The notes under the pieces are model-generated. The model did not search any database. It was not told where the DNA came from and worked only from the letters and a program-made list of their open reading frames with translations. The translations under genes and the position numbers were made by a program. Of a stretch of 64,000 nucleotides of DNA, positions 1 to 11,136 are shown piece by piece. This stretch comes from Glebionis coronaria (Eukaryota; Streptophyta; Magnoliopsida; Asterales; Asteraceae): assembly GCA_025667525.1 (NCBI GenBank), contig CM046877.1:34120255-34184254 (forward strand). The letters are read 5' to 3'. The number at the start of each line of letters is the position of its first letter. Within the stretch, counting starts at the first letter, position 1.

Positions 1-1078
1 GAGGATTGACGAATCCTTCCGGCTGCGTGACATAGACTTCTTCCTTCAAAGGACTGTTAAGAAATGCCGTCTTTACGTCCATTTGATAGACAGTGAATCC
101 CTTATGTGCAGCATAAGCAAGAAAAATCCTGACTGCTTCCATCCGAGCAACTGGTGCAAATGATTCATCAAAATCAATTCCCTCTTTCTGGCCATACCCC
201 TTAGCCACTAGCCTAGCTTTGTTCTTGATGATCGTGTTTTCTTCATCCATCTTGTTTTTCCAGATCCAACAAAGATTTAAAGGAGTCACATCGTATGGTC
301 TGTCAACAAGTTCCCAGACTTTAAGTCTTTCAAATTGTTGAAGTTCATCCGTCATCGATTCGATCCAAGCATGATCAGCCATGGCTTCTTTGATGTTTTT
401 CGGTTCAGCAGTACTCACGGCGAGTGCGAACATACAAACATCGCCATCGGTGGCTAGTTGTCGTCTTGTATGAACGGGCTGTGAAGGGTTTCCAATTACG
501 TGAACCAAAGGATGATCTCGGGTCCAATGATGTGTTGAAGGATGTCGTTGATAAAACGTATGCATATTTGACGGATCAACATGGCGAGTAGAAGACTCTC
601 CAGTTTCGTGTACCGGTGTACCGAATGGGTTGATAAATTCGTCTTCGTCAGATAATGCATCGTCTGCTTGATGTGTGTTCTCTGGAGCAATGACAGTAGT
701 TGTGGATGTTGTAGGATCTATTGTTAATGTGATATTCTGAGGAGGTAAATCTGCAACAACCCGTGTTGAAGTAGATGAAGTTGTATCCTTGTGTTGACGA
801 TGAACGGTATCATCATTCTTATCATGAGTGACAGCGGAAGACTTCGATGCAACTTGTTTCTCCCCCGTGAAATATTCATCATACATTGGTCCATATAACA
901 TTTCCAACTCTTCAAGTGTCGTGTCCACTGTCATATCTGCTCTAGGAACATGTTCAGGAACCAGCTTTGAACTTGACGGTTCATTGATGTGGTCTTGAGT
1001 TCCGAGTTCCGTGCGGTTGTGAACGGAAGTCGTGTGTCGTTGTGGATCGGGACTTAAACTGCTTTGTTCAAGTGCCAT
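1..1078 (-). CDS. Copia Pol fragment: pre-RT linker and N-terminal reverse transcriptase (partial)
   Basis: An open frame runs from an ATG at 1078 to the window edge with no stop (about 359 residues visible). The first 180 residues are a low-complexity Ser/Thr/Glu linker of the type found before copia RT. A WTRDHP motif follows near residue 183, then the RT fingers with the block ending [11 protein letters not shown]. The first catalytic Asp is near residue 334, and the following [15 protein letters not shown] block runs off the edge. The YVDD box and RNase H must lie outside the window. The frame differs from the Gag-like ORF that stops at 1087, 9 bases upstream, so linking the two needs re-initiation at this ATG or a frame change. 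No integrase precedes it, which is abnormal for copia Pol. Confidence 0.8.
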   Translation of the reverse strand, partial: MALEQSSLSPDPQRHTTSVHNRTELGTQDHINEPSSSKLVPEHVPRADMTVDTTLEELEMLYGPMYDEYFTGEKQVASKSSAVTHDKNDDTVHRQHKDTTSSTSTRVVADLPPQNITLTIDPTTSTTTVIAPENTHQADDALSDEDEFINPFGTPVHETGESSTRHVDPSNMHTFYQRHPSTHHWTRDHPLVHVIGNPSQPVHTRRQLATDGDVCMFALAVSTAEPKNIKEAMADHAWIESMTDELQQFERLKVWELVDRPYDVTPLNLCWIWKNKMDEENTIIKNKARLVAKGYGQKEGIDFDESFAPVARMEAVRIFLAYAAHKGFTVYQMDVKTAFLNSPLKEEVYVTQPEGFVNP

Positions 1079-1086
1079 TGTGTTGC

Positions 1087-3216
1087 TTACTTGTGAAACC
1101 CCTGAGACACATATTTCTCTGATATTTGTTTCTTTAGCAACCAAACTCTGAGAGTGTCTTTTGTTGAACGGTATGAATAAGGAAAACCTTTATGTTCTTG
1201 TTGAACCTTTACTTGATTACCTGCACTTTCATCAGTAGTTTGTATGCTTGCATATTTGTTAGTTATATCTTTGTGAGAACCATGTGGGGGTTCACAGTGA
1301 ACCTTTGTCGTGCTAGAGGGAAATATTTTTCCAGTAGGAACCCATTTAAGACCAGTTGTTTTGAAGATTCTACCTGTTTGTCTCCACTTAAGACAGGGTC
1401 TAGAAAACTTAGCTTTCTCATGCACCGAGGAAGACTTAGTTGGAGAAAAACTATTTCCTATTGGGTTCCATCTTTGAGATGCTCTAGCTGTTTGGTTCAC
1501 CTTGTTCAGGACTTTAGTGATGCAATCATCATGAATGGCATTAAACACACATTTGTTACATTTCGTGCAAACAAAGTGCTTAGCATCTGAGAAGGATCTA
1601 GTGTTCCTAGGATAGGCTGATTTTGGCACATCATAGAAGGGTCTAGAATTCCTAGATGTGTGATTAGCGCTCCTAGGTTTCGGTTGGGTCCTATCTCTTG
1701 CTTGTGTCTTTATCTTAGCATCCTCTAGATAGCTTTTATGACCCGTGTCATTTGAACTTCGCCTAGGCATGTTCTTGTGGCTATTGCTAGAGTTGCTTGA
1801 ATCATTCATGTGATTGGGTTTTACATAGGCAGAATATCTTAAGGAGTATCTAGATTGTGGAGTGACAGTGTTTGGCAAATTGCTACGCATGTCAACTTGG
1901 GATGCAAACCTCGAGTTCGATGTTTTGGGTCGTTCAGATTTAAACGCATTCGGTTGTCTAGCAACTGAGCGGTTTCTGAATGGTTGAGTAGGAGGTTTCC
2001 CCAAGATAGACTGATTTGCTAACTTAGTATCCACACTATTTCCTTTTAGCTTCCTTAATTCATTTTTCACTGCTGTTAATGCAAAAACCTTTTCCTGAAT
2101 CTGAGCTTTCAATTGCTCATTTTGTAGAAGTAATTGAGCGACACGTTGTTCTAACTTAATGTTTATATTATCAAATATGTCGTTATCAGCATTCGCGTCA
2201 TTACTATCTACAGTGTCGATAGGTTGCACAGATATTCCACTTACTGAAGCAGGCGGAGGACTTGGATTTTGAGAAGCCAACTTTGATTCTAACAAATTTA
2301 TTTGTTTCATAAAATGTTCTTTTTCCGCATTAGAATCTTGAATCTTACGATCCAGTTTTTGTTCAAGAACAACGTTTGCTTTTTCAAGTTTTCCAAAATA
2401 AGATTCAAATTTGTCATTTTTCTTTAAAAACTCGAGTTTGGCATCCTCAAAATCTTTTGTCTTTTGAGCTAACATAGTTTCAAGCTCATGAATCTTAGAA
2501 TCAATATATTGATGATCATCATACACAGCATTTAATTGTACCTCAGCCATTGGCTCCTCATCATATATGGGTCTGATATCTGCATCATCGGTTGCTTGAT
2601 CATTCCCTAAGTTGTTGCTGGTATGCTGCTTTTCTGATTCTGTCCCGCTACTTTCTATGCCAATCGAACAAGCATCCAATGTTTGACCATCATCTACATT
2701 GCTCTCGTTCTGCTGCATTAATCTGTTATTCACCCTTCTTTCAACTTTTAGTTTATGACTTGTTCTTTCAGCAATGGACTTCCTTATAGCACTCATGTGT
2801 TGAAGAAATGTCTCCTTGAATTCTTGAACTTCTAACCGAGTATATTCAAAGAAGTATTTGTTGATGAATTCTCGATCATAGTGTACAGAGACCTGTGTAT
2901 CAAAGAATTGCTGAAACTGATTCTCGAGAACCAAAACCGCATCTATGGATTCAACCTCTTGAAATTCATCATTGACAAGTTGTTGTTCAAGGTGATCTAA
3001 ATTGAGTAGCATTGTACTTGTGAATGTCTCAACATCTTCTCCAGTGAGTGACATGAATACCCGTTTGAATCCAAGTTCGACGCGAGTGCCTTTTAAATCG
3101 TCATTTGAAAGAACTTGAAGGTGTGACTGGAGTGATCTAAAGTGTGTCATGCATCGTTCTTTTGCAACCGACATCTTGGATTTGAGTGCATGCACATCTT
3201 GTGTTACGGAATCCAT
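1087..3216 (-). CDS. Gag-like coiled-coil protein of element C
   Basis: 709 residues from the ATG at 3216 (MDSVTQ). The same Met-Asp-Ser start and the same upstream leader bases are seen in element D's gag. The open frame extends to a GTG at 3228, but that is not a plant start. The N-terminal 170 residues are helical and unlike the usual copia Gag N-domain. Predicted coiled coils follow (about 230-300 and 345-400). A basic, Ser/Arg-rich stretch precedes a non-canonical zinc-finger-like motif [16 protein letters not shown] (about 547-562). Two W-x-x-T-G-x-I-F repeats lie near 605-630. The C-terminal 35 residues ([16 protein letters not shown]) are not Gag-like. The canonical CCHC knuckle is missing. 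Probably a particle or RNA-binding protein; function inferred from position only. Confidence 0.75.
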   Translation of the reverse strand: MDSVTQDVHALKSKMSVAKERCMTHFRSLQSHLQVLSNDDLKGTRVELGFKRVFMSLTGEDVETFTSTMLLNLDHLEQQLVNDEFQEVESIDAVLVLENQFQQFFDTQVSVHYDREFINKYFFEYTRLEVQEFKETFLQHMSAIRKSIAERTSHKLKVERRVNNRLMQQNESNVDDGQTLDACSIGIESSGTESEKQHTSNNLGNDQATDDADIRPIYDEEPMAEVQLNAVYDDHQYIDSKIHELETMLAQKTKDFEDAKLEFLKKNDKFESYFGKLEKANVVLEQKLDRKIQDSNAEKEHFMKQINLLESKLASQNPSPPPASVSGISVQPIDTVDSNDANADNDIFDNINIKLEQRVAQLLLQNEQLKAQIQEKVFALTAVKNELRKLKGNSVDTKLANQSILGKPPTQPFRNRSVARQPNAFKSERPKTSNSRFASQVDMRSNLPNTVTPQSRYSLRYSAYVKPNHMNDSSNSSNSHKNMPRRSSNDTGHKSYLEDAKIKTQARDRTQPKPRSANHTSRNSRPFYDVPKSAYPRNTRSFSDAKHFVCTKCNKCVFNAIHDDCITKVLNKVNQTARASQRWNPIGNSFSPTKSSSVHEKAKFSRPCLKWRQTGRIFKTTGLKWVPTGKIFPSSTTKVHCEPPHGSHKDITNKYASIQTTDESAGNQVKVQQEHKGFPYSYRSTKDTLRVWLLKKQISEKYVSQGFHK

Positions 3217-3584
3217 AATGGGTGACACAGTTGATGAATTGACTTTGGATCTTAAGTAGATATGGTGTGATTGGTTTGTGGTTGCAATTTCGAAAATTCC
3301 GATTTTTTCTCAGTCCGACAAAACGGTAAACTGAAAAATTTGTCTTACCAAATTTTGAAATCAAGTCCGAAATAGCCAAAAACTAATAGGGAAAAATTTT
3401 GAAAAGTGAAAAATTTTGACAAAAATAAAACCTAAAAATGGCCTAAAAATTTGAATTTTGGTCCGAAAATTTGAATTTTTGGTCGAAAAATTTTTCGCAT
3501 CGCCAAAATTTGAAATCGAAGCATAAATGGCCTAAAAATGGTCTAGGAAAAAATAAATTTTAAAATGGTTTTCCCGCCAAAAAA

Positions 3585-3623
<39 letters not shown>

Positions 3624-4253
3624 CTTCGTGTAAACGATATTACGAGACTAGTCTAGATGGTGGCTAAGTCGAAAAAATACTCGAACAAAATCTAGCTAAA
3701 CAAGTCATCGGAATGTCCATCGGAATGTGCCATCGGAATGTCCATCGGAATGTCCATCGGAATGTGGCTTAGATCGCAATGTACTGTCGTAATCCCAGAT
3801 CGCAATGTTCAGATCGGAATATGTTCAGATCGGAATGTGTCTAAAACAAATTTGGCAGAGTAACGACTCAAAAGTCCCTTGAAACCGTCGGAATCCCAGA
3901 TCGCAATGTACGATCGGAATGTCCAGATCGGAATAGGGTATCGAAATCCTTAGATCGCAAAGTAGAACCTAGTGGTTATTGCGATCTGACCTCAAAAAAC
4001 TTGTACTTTCCGATGGGTACCTTTGCAAGAATTTCGGAAAGATGAAAAACCAAGGATTTTTGAACGTTTGATCCAAGAAAGTTTGTGTTTTTAATCAAAA
4101 CGAAGATACCAAAATCACTACAACATGATTAAAGAAGTTATACGATTAAGAAACACAATCAAACACAAAAAAATTTGAATACGAGGAAGAAATAAGGATC
4201 AAATCAAACGAATCATATGAAAAACACAACAACCAATCACAAATCTACCCCAT
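3217..4253 (-). other. Untranslated leader of element C with short tandem repeats and poly(T)
   Basis: No supported gene. The half next to the LTR (about 3985-4253) is colinear with the leader of element A (about 27650-27930). The middle (about 3710-3965) holds many copies of CATCGGAATG / GATCGCAATG-type words, tightly packed at 12-13-bp spacing around 3715-3770. A run of about 32 T (3589-3620, poly(A) in the sense strand) precedes the gag start region. Confidence 0.7.
3710..3965 (-). repeat. 12-13-bp degenerate tandem repeats, sense core CATTCCGAT
   Basis: Plus-strand units such as CATCGGAATGTC and CATCGGAATGTGC follow one another directly near 3715-3770, then become spaced and mixed with GATCGCAATG words. 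The same core occurs in the leaders of A and D and in the pol-ORF3 spacers of A and E, always with the same orientation relative to the element. Confidence 0.8.
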
Positions 4254-4267
4254 GGCGATTGATACCA
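4254..4267 (-). promoter_or_regulatory. Primer binding site of element C
   Basis: Sense sequence TGGTATCAATCGCC starts two bases inside the 5' LTR end. The first eight bases fit the 3' end of plant initiator Met tRNA; the rest departs from the usual GAGC. Element D carries the identical variant. Confidence 0.75.
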
Positions 4268-4269
4268 AA

Positions 4270-4668
4270 TGTTGTCCCTTTTATATGTGATGTTATACAC
4301 GAATTTATGAAAGAAAGGAAGAAATGAGAAGAATTATAGAGAGAGAAAGTAGTGAGAGAAAGTAGAGAGAAAATGGTTGGTGAAACTTGTGGAATATTAG
4401 ATTAGAGAATGAGAAAATGAACCACCAACCCTCCTAACATGCTAGGAGGGTGGTATATATAGTCCACCCACATGCGGGCTTCTTAATGGACTATATGGTT
4501 TGGGCCGGGCTTTCCTTTTGGGCTTTAGTTACTTATTAATGAACTTTAGCCTAAAGTTAAGCCCGTATAACACGACTAATATACTACCTATTACAACGTT
4601 CTAAAATACGATACATAATAAACATATGACCGAGCATTCTTGTTTGGCTCAATATTTTGAGGCTAACA
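4270..4668 (-). repeat. 5' LTR of element C (399 bp)
   Basis: In the sense direction it begins TGTTAGCCTC and ends GGGACAACA, followed by the primer site. It matches the LTR of D (42888-43275) over its full length. It contains a TATA-like box and a perfect 8-bp stem hairpin. Confidence 0.85.
4429..4462 (-). promoter_or_regulatory. TATA-like box and adjacent hairpin in LTR of C
   Basis: The sense strand carries a TATATA box (4451-4462) followed at once by an inverted repeat with stems CCCTCCTA / TAGGAGGG (4429-4450). A second, looser inverted repeat (AGTCCA...TGGACT) lies upstream of the box. The same layout, with other stem sequences, is present in the LTRs of A and E. Confidence 0.6.
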
Positions 4669-5116
4669 GTTTCCCTATGTGTGAAGTGTTAAACTGGGAT
4701 AGGTTGTGGATTTTACCTTCATAATTCATAGCACGAATGATTCAAAGCACTTCATCGTTCTTTGGGTTAGCCACAAATTGTTCTCCTTGTGCCAACCTAG
4801 GAAGTTTAAACAATTTCTGAAAAATGCTTAAGTTGAGTACCCTTGGTGTTTTGTTCAGTTGGAAAGAGATAGTCTTTTTGGAGAAAGATGTAGTGTTCCA
4901 GAATTCATGCATGTAGACTTCGGGAACAGAGGCAGTACATCTGAGTGTATCTCTGATGGGTGAGATGTCTAGGATATCCGTGGTGATTTTGAAAGCTGGT
5001 AAGGACGGATAAAAATCTTCTTGTAAGCGAGAGTTGTTCTCAGCATATGGAAGCCTATCGCTGAGCGAAACAAGTTCAAGATCACAAAGTCGTTGTTGTT
5101 CCTCTGTGATTGACAT
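4669..5116 (-). pseudogene. ORF3 N-terminal fragment of element A, cut by element C
   Basis: From the ATG at 5116 (MSITEE) the protein matches the start of ORF3 in E almost residue for residue for about 125 residues. It then meets a TGA at 4742-4744 where E has a CGA Arg codon. The same frame continues past the stop until the LTR of C at 4668. A single extra A just before the ATG puts the upstream codons out of frame with E's MSSKQE start. Two events therefore disabled this copy: a point nonsense mutation and the insertion of C. Confidence 0.8.
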
Positions 5117-5389
5117 TTTCCTGCTTTGATGACATAAGCACAAATGATATACACAAAATATATATCTTAAGTCTATTCCAAGTTGAATCATAGGGAATAA
5201 TTCATAACAATTATTACCACATATTATAGAGAAACAACATACAAACATGGTTCAGATGGACAAGGTCCCTACATTCAACAACACACTTAGGATAATGACA
5301 TATATGCCAAAGACATTTTATTCTAAAGAGATAACGACCTAGCATTAGTTCTTAAAATATTTGGATTTATTGGTTGTTATAACCAGAAC
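5117..5389 (-). other. Gap between small ORF and ORF3 in element A
   Basis: No gene seen. It is AT-rich and colinear with 56299-56497 in E. If the small ORF and ORF3 are exons of one transcript, this is where an intron would lie; an AG precedes the MSITEE ATG in both copies. Confidence 0.4.
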
Positions 5390-5572
5390 CTAAGTGGGTC
5401 TAGGTTTGATTTCTACTACCACCTCAGTAGATCTTGGTTTAGTTTCAACCAAAACTACAGTGGGTTTTGGTTTAGTTTCAACCACTACGTCAGGAATTGT
5501 CGGATTATCCTCAACCCAAAATATAGTAGGCTTGAACAAAGGGCAAGACAACGATGAAGCTTTGTCTTCCAT
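5390..5572 (-). pseudogene. Small KPTEV-repeat ORF of element A (shortened)
   Basis: Counterpart of 56498-56779 in E. It begins MEDKASSL and holds about three degenerate 12-residue repeats of the type KPTVVLVETKPR. It stops at 5390, earlier than in E, because its repeat block is shorter and ends in a TAG. The bases before the start read TTTATTTCCAG then GCTATGG, like a plant 3' splice site, as in E. Function unknown. Confidence 0.5.
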
Positions 5573-5989
5573 AGCCTGGAAATAAAACACAAGACATTGA
5601 CTAAGTAATTTGTATCTCTTTTGTTTACAGAGGAGTCAACTTATTAAATAAGATGAACTTCTGTAATAAGAAACCGTTCAAGTATTCTTATGAGATAAAA
5701 TTAACTAATTTCAATAAAACTTGGTTTCGTGTTAGTGGCCCTAATTTACTTAAAGCCTAATAAGGAAATAATGCAATCTATGCCGAACTCATTAGATAGT
5801 CTAAGGCAAGTGCATAATACTTAAAATTTCATAGCAAAGTTACAAGGTATCGGAATCATAAGAATCCTAAGTCCATCACAATCTATCAATCCATCGGAAT
5901 CCTAGCCAGCCATCGCAATGATTAAAGCATCTCAATCCTATTGAAATAGTGTCCTATCGCAATATCTAAGTCCATCGCAATAAGTGCAA

Positions 5990-6320
5990 TTCCATCGGAA
6001 TGTATGAGAAACCATCGCAATATGTCCCATCGCAATACCTATTACAATGCCATCGGAATAACGCATCGGAATGCGTCATCACAATATGCCATCGCAATGC
6101 GCCATCGGAATGACCCATCGCAATGAGCCATCGCAATGAGCCATCAGAATGACCCATCGCAATAGCCCATCGCAATGAGCCATCGCAATGACACATCGCA
6201 ATGAGCCATCGCAATGAGCCATCGAAATGACTCATCGCAATTGCCCATCGCAATGAGCCATCGGAATGACTCATTGCAATGACAGGCATCGCAATATGAG
6301 TATCGTAATGATCATCGGAA
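5990..6320 (-). repeat. 13-bp tandem repeat array, unit CATCGCAATGAGC
   Basis: About a dozen directly adjacent 13-mers (6114-6280) with one or two changes each, flanked by looser copies. The reverse complement holds the same ATT(C/G)CGAT core as the leader repeats. Three units make 39 bp, so the array can be read as a 13-residue peptide repeat (5966-6358 is open on the minus strand). The peptide is not well kept in E, so coding is unlikely. Confidence 0.85.
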
Positions 6321-6682
6321 TCCGTGAAATGGATCGGATCTAAACTTTGACTTCTCATTTCCGGGAGCTAGGAAACGTTTGAAGCAATTCTGGGCAAAAC
6401 CAATGTGTATCTAGTCATTCTTAACAAATCCCACAACTTAATTTCTATTTCCATCGCAAAACGCAAAACCCTAATTTTTGGGATAAACTATGGATTCAGC
6501 AGTGTTTGTGATGCGAAGAAACGAGATATAGGATAAAGGTTTTAGCAAGATACAATACCTAGAAAGATGGACAACGTGCAAGCAATCAAAAACTCAAGAA
6601 ATGAATGTTACAGCAGGGTTCAACAATGGCGGATGAAGGGAGTTTTTGTGTGTGTGTTCGTTGGTGAAGAAAGAACTAGAAA

Positions 6683-6715
6683 GGGGGGGGGGGTGTGATG
6701 TTTTGACTTGGTCAA
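6683..6715 (-). promoter_or_regulatory. Inverted W-box pair beside an 11-base C run (sense) in spacer of A
   Basis: TTGACTTGGTCAA (6703-6715) is an inverted pair of the TTGAC cores bound by WRKY factors. An 11-G run on the plus strand (6683-6693) follows in the sense direction. Element E has the same pair and a 14-base run at the same place. Possible internal promoter for ORF3; inferred from sequence only. Confidence 0.4.
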
Positions 6716-7485
6716 CTTTTTGCCAAGTGGACACATTAACCCCCCATTTTTGCAATAATTGCAAATATGGTCCCCCTTTTTGTAATAGTATTTGATTTAA
6801 AGTGAATTTGATTTAACCAAATCAACTTACCTAAATACCAACCCGCTCACAAACACGACCACAAATACTTAACGCCAAAATTCAATAACCTATTCATGAA
6901 TTTCTATTCCACACAAGGCACACTTAGCATAACAGATGATGATGGATAGTTTATATTTTCTGAAAAATTCTTTTTGAAGACCAATTTTGATTCCACGAAG
7001 ATTTAATATTTTCTCCCCCTTAAACACGGATCCGTTTTCTATTTAAAGAGCTGTAGTCAATGATTTTAAGGACACAAATATTCATGAGGACATTTTCCGG
7101 TTAAGTGATTTTATGGAACGATTCTGGTGGCAATAAGATTTCTCTTATTTTTACAAAATAAGTGCACTGATACGTACACTAATTTGTGTTAGACCAAGTT
7201 ATAAAGTAAACTTAGTCCCTTACAAGGTTTTAAAGTAAACCTTGCCCGAGAAAATTAATTCCCGTTGTGAGCCAACGTTTTCATAAGAAATACGTGACTT
7301 TAATGCGAAAAACGGGTTGCAGTCTGAAATAACTACAAGCCATAATGGGCATGTTTTAAAACTTGTACAAATTTTATACGGACTCTATTTATGATGCCGT
7401 GTCAATATTAATCGACATTTCTAAGGACGTAAATATTACCGTACTAAAAGACATGCCCGTTTTGAAAATGAAAATTATTTTTGGA

Positions 7486-7600
7486 TTTTCTTGATTTTAT
7501 ATTTTTTATGGATTTTGAATGTTTTATATTTTTATAGTTTTTGAATGTTTTATATTTTTTATGGTTTTTCTATGTTTTATATTTTTGTATTTTTCTTTTG
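7486..7600 (-). repeat. AT-rich tandem repeats just 3' of pol in element A
   Basis: Four or so copies of a unit close to TTTTATATTTTTTATGG, about 30 bp apart. A related array lies at 58612-58715 in E. Confidence 0.65.
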
Positions 7601-7668
7601 GTGGTTTAAATATATACGATAATATACAAGATCACGATCAAAGGATACTCGAGAATAGTTTACCACTA

Positions 7669-10600
7669 CTATTCTTCAGATTCTTCTGCCAACTCCTTAA
7701 GTGTCGCTGGTGAGAATGATTTCATGCCTAGATTTTCGATCAAAAACTCGATACGTCCTCGATCTAATGCCTTCATGAAAATATCTGCCAGCTGATACTC
7801 AGTGTTGATGAAGTACAGTTCGATCACTCCATTTTCCACTTGCTCTTTGATGAAGTGGTAGCGGATGTCAATGTGCTTTGCTCGAGAATGTTGAACGTAG
7901 TTGCAGCACAGAGCGATTGCACTTTTGTTATCACAGTACATCGGGATTTTGTTGAATCCAAGACCGTAGTCAGTCAATTGTGATCTCATCCACAAAACTT
8001 GAGCACAACAACCGGACATAGCATTGTATTCAGCCTCCGTACTTGATATCACAGCGCTTTTCTGCCTTTTTGGTGCCCAACTAACAAGTCTATCTCCAAG
8101 AAGTTGCACACTGCCAGAAGTGCTACGTCTGGTATCTTGACACCCGGCATAATCCGCATCTGCATATGAGATTAGTGCAATAGAGGAATCCTTCGGATAC
8201 CACAGACCACGATGAAGTGTTCCTTTAAGATACCGAAAGATCCTTTTCACAACATGTAAGTGCTTTTCGGTAGGCCGAGCCTGATACCGGGCACACATGC
8301 ATATAGCAAATTGCAAATCAGGCCTGCTAGCAGTCAGATAGAGAAGGGTGCCGATCATTCCACGGTAAAGTTTAGGATCGACAGCTATCCCTTCCTTATC
8401 TTCATCTAACTTGGATCTCTCCACCATTGGAGTATCCACGGGGTCACAGTTTTCAAAATGATATTTCTTTAATGATTCAAGAGAAAATTTGGATTGATTA
8501 ATGAAGATGCCTCTAGGATTCTGAGAAATTTTCAACCCTAAGAAAAATGAAATTTTTCCCATCATCGACATCTTAAAGCGTGTGGACATAATTTTCTCAA
8601 AATGGTCAGACAAACTTTGATTAGTAGCAGCAAATATTATATCATCAACATAAATTTGTACCAGTATCATGTCGTTGTCCTCCTTGAGAATGAATAATGT
8701 TGGGTCCACTTTGCCTTTGGAGAAGCCTTTGGAGATGAGATACGACGATAAGAGATCGTACCACGCGCGTGGAGCTTGTTTCAACCCGTAAAGAGCCTTC
8801 TTGAGCTTGTACACGTGATTAGGATACTTTGAATTGACGAAACCATTCGGCTGGCTTACATCGACATCTTCCCTTAATTCACCATTGAGAAATGCCGTCT
8901 TAACATCCATTTGGTAGACGATCATATTCATGTGAGCAGCATAAGCAAGGAATAGTCTAATTGCTTCCAATCGTGCAACATGCGCAAAGGATTCTTCAAA
9001 GTCAATACCCAAAGCTTGTTTGTAACCTCTAGCAACCAATCTAGCTTTGTTCTTCAGCACTCCACCCAACTCATCGAGTTTAACCTTATATACCCACAAC
9101 AATGTAAGGATTTTAACGTTGCTGGGTAAAAGAACTAATTCCCACACTTCAAGACGTTGAAATTCATTAAGTTCCTCTTGCATGGCTTCAATCCAAGATG
9201 ATTTAGTCATGGCTTGTTGCCAGTTTTTAGGTTCAGTGTCGGAAAGAAATGCATCAAAGTAGCAATATAATGCATGTTCTTGGAGTTGGTGGCGTGTTAA
9301 GACTGGTCGATCGATGTCACCAATAATATTGCGGATTGGGTGATCCTTTGTCCATTTTGTGTTGTGAGTTTCAATCCGTGGTGGTCGGGAGTGAACGATT
9401 TCTGGAGCTTCCTCTGAGGTAGACGCACCGGTAGGGTCTTTAGGTATATGAGAACCAAAGAAGAGAAGCTCTTGTAAGTGAGCATATTCCAAATCGTGAT
9501 CATAGGGATCCTCTTCAACATCATTAGGAACGAGTGGGGGTGAAGATTCAGGTGTTGTTTGTGAATTGGTGGGGGATGGGACATCTGGTTCAAGAGTAAC
9601 AGTAGATGTCTCAGATAGATTTCCATTATCTTGAGCAACATCTTTGGGAATCGGAGCTACTGCTACAGGTGCTGGAGAATCATTACTCGGTGGATCAAAG
9701 AATTCATCAAACATAGGTTGAAATAACTTATCCTACTCGTACCTTGTAGGTGGTATAAAGGATGGAGAAGTAGGATTGTTGGGAGTTAATCCAGAACTGA
9801 TTGTACCGGTTCCCATCTCATGTAATGCGGGTTTAGAGCTGTGTTGCTCAGAAGCCATCGCTGTCAGCTCATCAAAATCGGCATCCAAAGTTTCTACTAT
9901 CTTGCCAAGACGACGGTTATAAATCCGGTAAGCTTTCTTTGCAGGCGAGTAACCAATGAAAATTCCAATATCAACCTTCGGTTTAAGTTTTCCCAGATTC
10001 TCACTATTTGTATTCGGATAACAAAGTGCACCAAACACATGAAGAAATGAAATATCGGGTTTGTGTCCATGAAGTAGCTCATATGGAGTTTTACCATGGC
10101 GTTTATGGATGATGGAGCGGTTTTGGGTATAACATGCGGTTGCCACTGCTTCAGCCCATAAGAATAAAGGAGCATTCGCATAAATCAACATAGTTCGAGC
10201 AGCTTCCATAAGTGTACGGTTACGTCTTTCCACGACACCGTTTTGTTGTGGAGTGTGGGCAACAGAAGTTTCGTGTGAAATACCTACCTTTTCGTAATAG
10301 TCTCGTAGAGTTTGATTAACGAGCTCAGTGCCATTATCAGTGCGAATGCGGCGAACAGTAGCATTAAGACGTACTTGGATCATCTTTAAGAAAGTAATGA
10401 TATACTCTGGTGCTTGATCCTTGGATGCTAAAAATTTTACCCATGTAAACCTTGAGAAATCATCCACTATGACGAGGATGTATTTTCTACCACTCACACT
10501 AGCCGTACGCATTGGCCCGCAAAGATCCATGTGCAAAAGATATAGTGGTTCTTGGTTGGTGTCTTCAGCTTTAGGTTTGTATGATTTCTTGGTGCTTTTC

Positions 10601-11136
10601 CCCAAAGAACATGCGAAACATAAATGATCCTTGTCGAACTTAAGTTTTGGAAGACCACGAACAAGTTCGTTTTTAGCCAAATGGTTAATAGCATCAAAGT
10701 TAAGATGAGATAACCGGCGTTGCCACAACCATGACTTGGTCTTAGATGCTTTGGAGAGTAGGCAAATAGGAGAGGCGACCATCATGTTTTGAATAGACAA
10801 CGTGTAGAGATTATCCCCTCGAGAACCTTTTAACAAATCATTTCCTGCAAGATCGCGAATAAAGCAAGTATGTTGTCGAAAAGCTACTTCAAGGTTTGAA
10901 TCGCAAAATTGTCCCCCTGAAAATAGATTGTGACCAAGTCCCTCCACGTAATAAACCCTTTAAATCGTAACATTCCCAATTTGGTATTCACCATAACCCA
11001 TAATCTTCGCAATATGGTCGTTGCCGAATTTAACCGTTCCTAGAAACTTGCTGACGAAATTTTTGAGCATCGAGCGGTCTCCAGTCATATGTTTGGAGCA
11101 CCCCGAGTCCAAATACCAAAGAATAATTTGGACGAC
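7669..11136 (-). pseudogene. Degenerate copia Pol of element A (protease-integrase-RT-RNase H)
   Basis: Colinear with the intact Pol of E. The protease motif DSGC lies near 11095. A TAA replaces a Ser codon just upstream of the block at 10947 (E has VTISRVYY), and a TAG replaces the Trp of E's SEWDKLF at 9733-9735. Between and after these stops the frame is open: integrase H-H-C-C and D, D, E residues (9733-10947), then RT with YVDD and RNase H with DADYAG and STEAEY (7669-9714). No frameshift is apparent within pol, so only two point nonsense changes separate it from a full frame. Its Gag side is more damaged. Confidence 0.85.

Larger units (their letters stand above)
1..4668 (-). mobile_element. 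Copia LTR retrotransposon C (5' part; internally deleted)
   Basis: A minus-strand Ty1/copia element whose 3' end lies beyond the left edge. Order in the sense direction: 5' LTR (4270-4668), primer site, about 1-kb leader, Gag-like ORF (1087-3216), then pre-RT linker and RT. The usual N-terminal Gag domain, the CCHC knuckle, protease and integrase core are absent between leader and RT. The LTR and leader match those of element D (42888 onward), which still has these parts, so C looks like a deletion derivative mobilised in trans. It is inserted in ORF3 of element A. The expected 5-bp target duplication next to the LTR would be GTTTC (4669-4673); its partner lies outside the window. Confidence 0.85.
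5573..7668 (-). other. Spacer between pol and the small ORF in element A
   Basis: About 2.1 kb without a supported gene, colinear with 56780-58784 in E. In the sense direction it holds AT-rich tandem repeats just after pol (7486-7600), a conserved non-coding block (about 7020-7480), a W-box pair with a C-run (6683-6715), and the 13-bp repeat array (about 5990-6320). The conservation between two copies that differ in age suggests the spacer is a fixed part of the family. Confidence 0.65.

Noticed and set aside
1192..1590. Plus-strand 132-codon frame
   Set aside because: Antisense of the Gag-like ORF of C.
5990..6320. Regular 13-bp repeats that could suggest a CRISPR-like array
   Set aside because: Units are directly adjacent with no unique spacers, and the context is a plant retrotransposon.
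6683..6693. G run as a polypurine tract
   Set aside because: It is a pyrimidine run in the sense strand of A, and no LTR follows.
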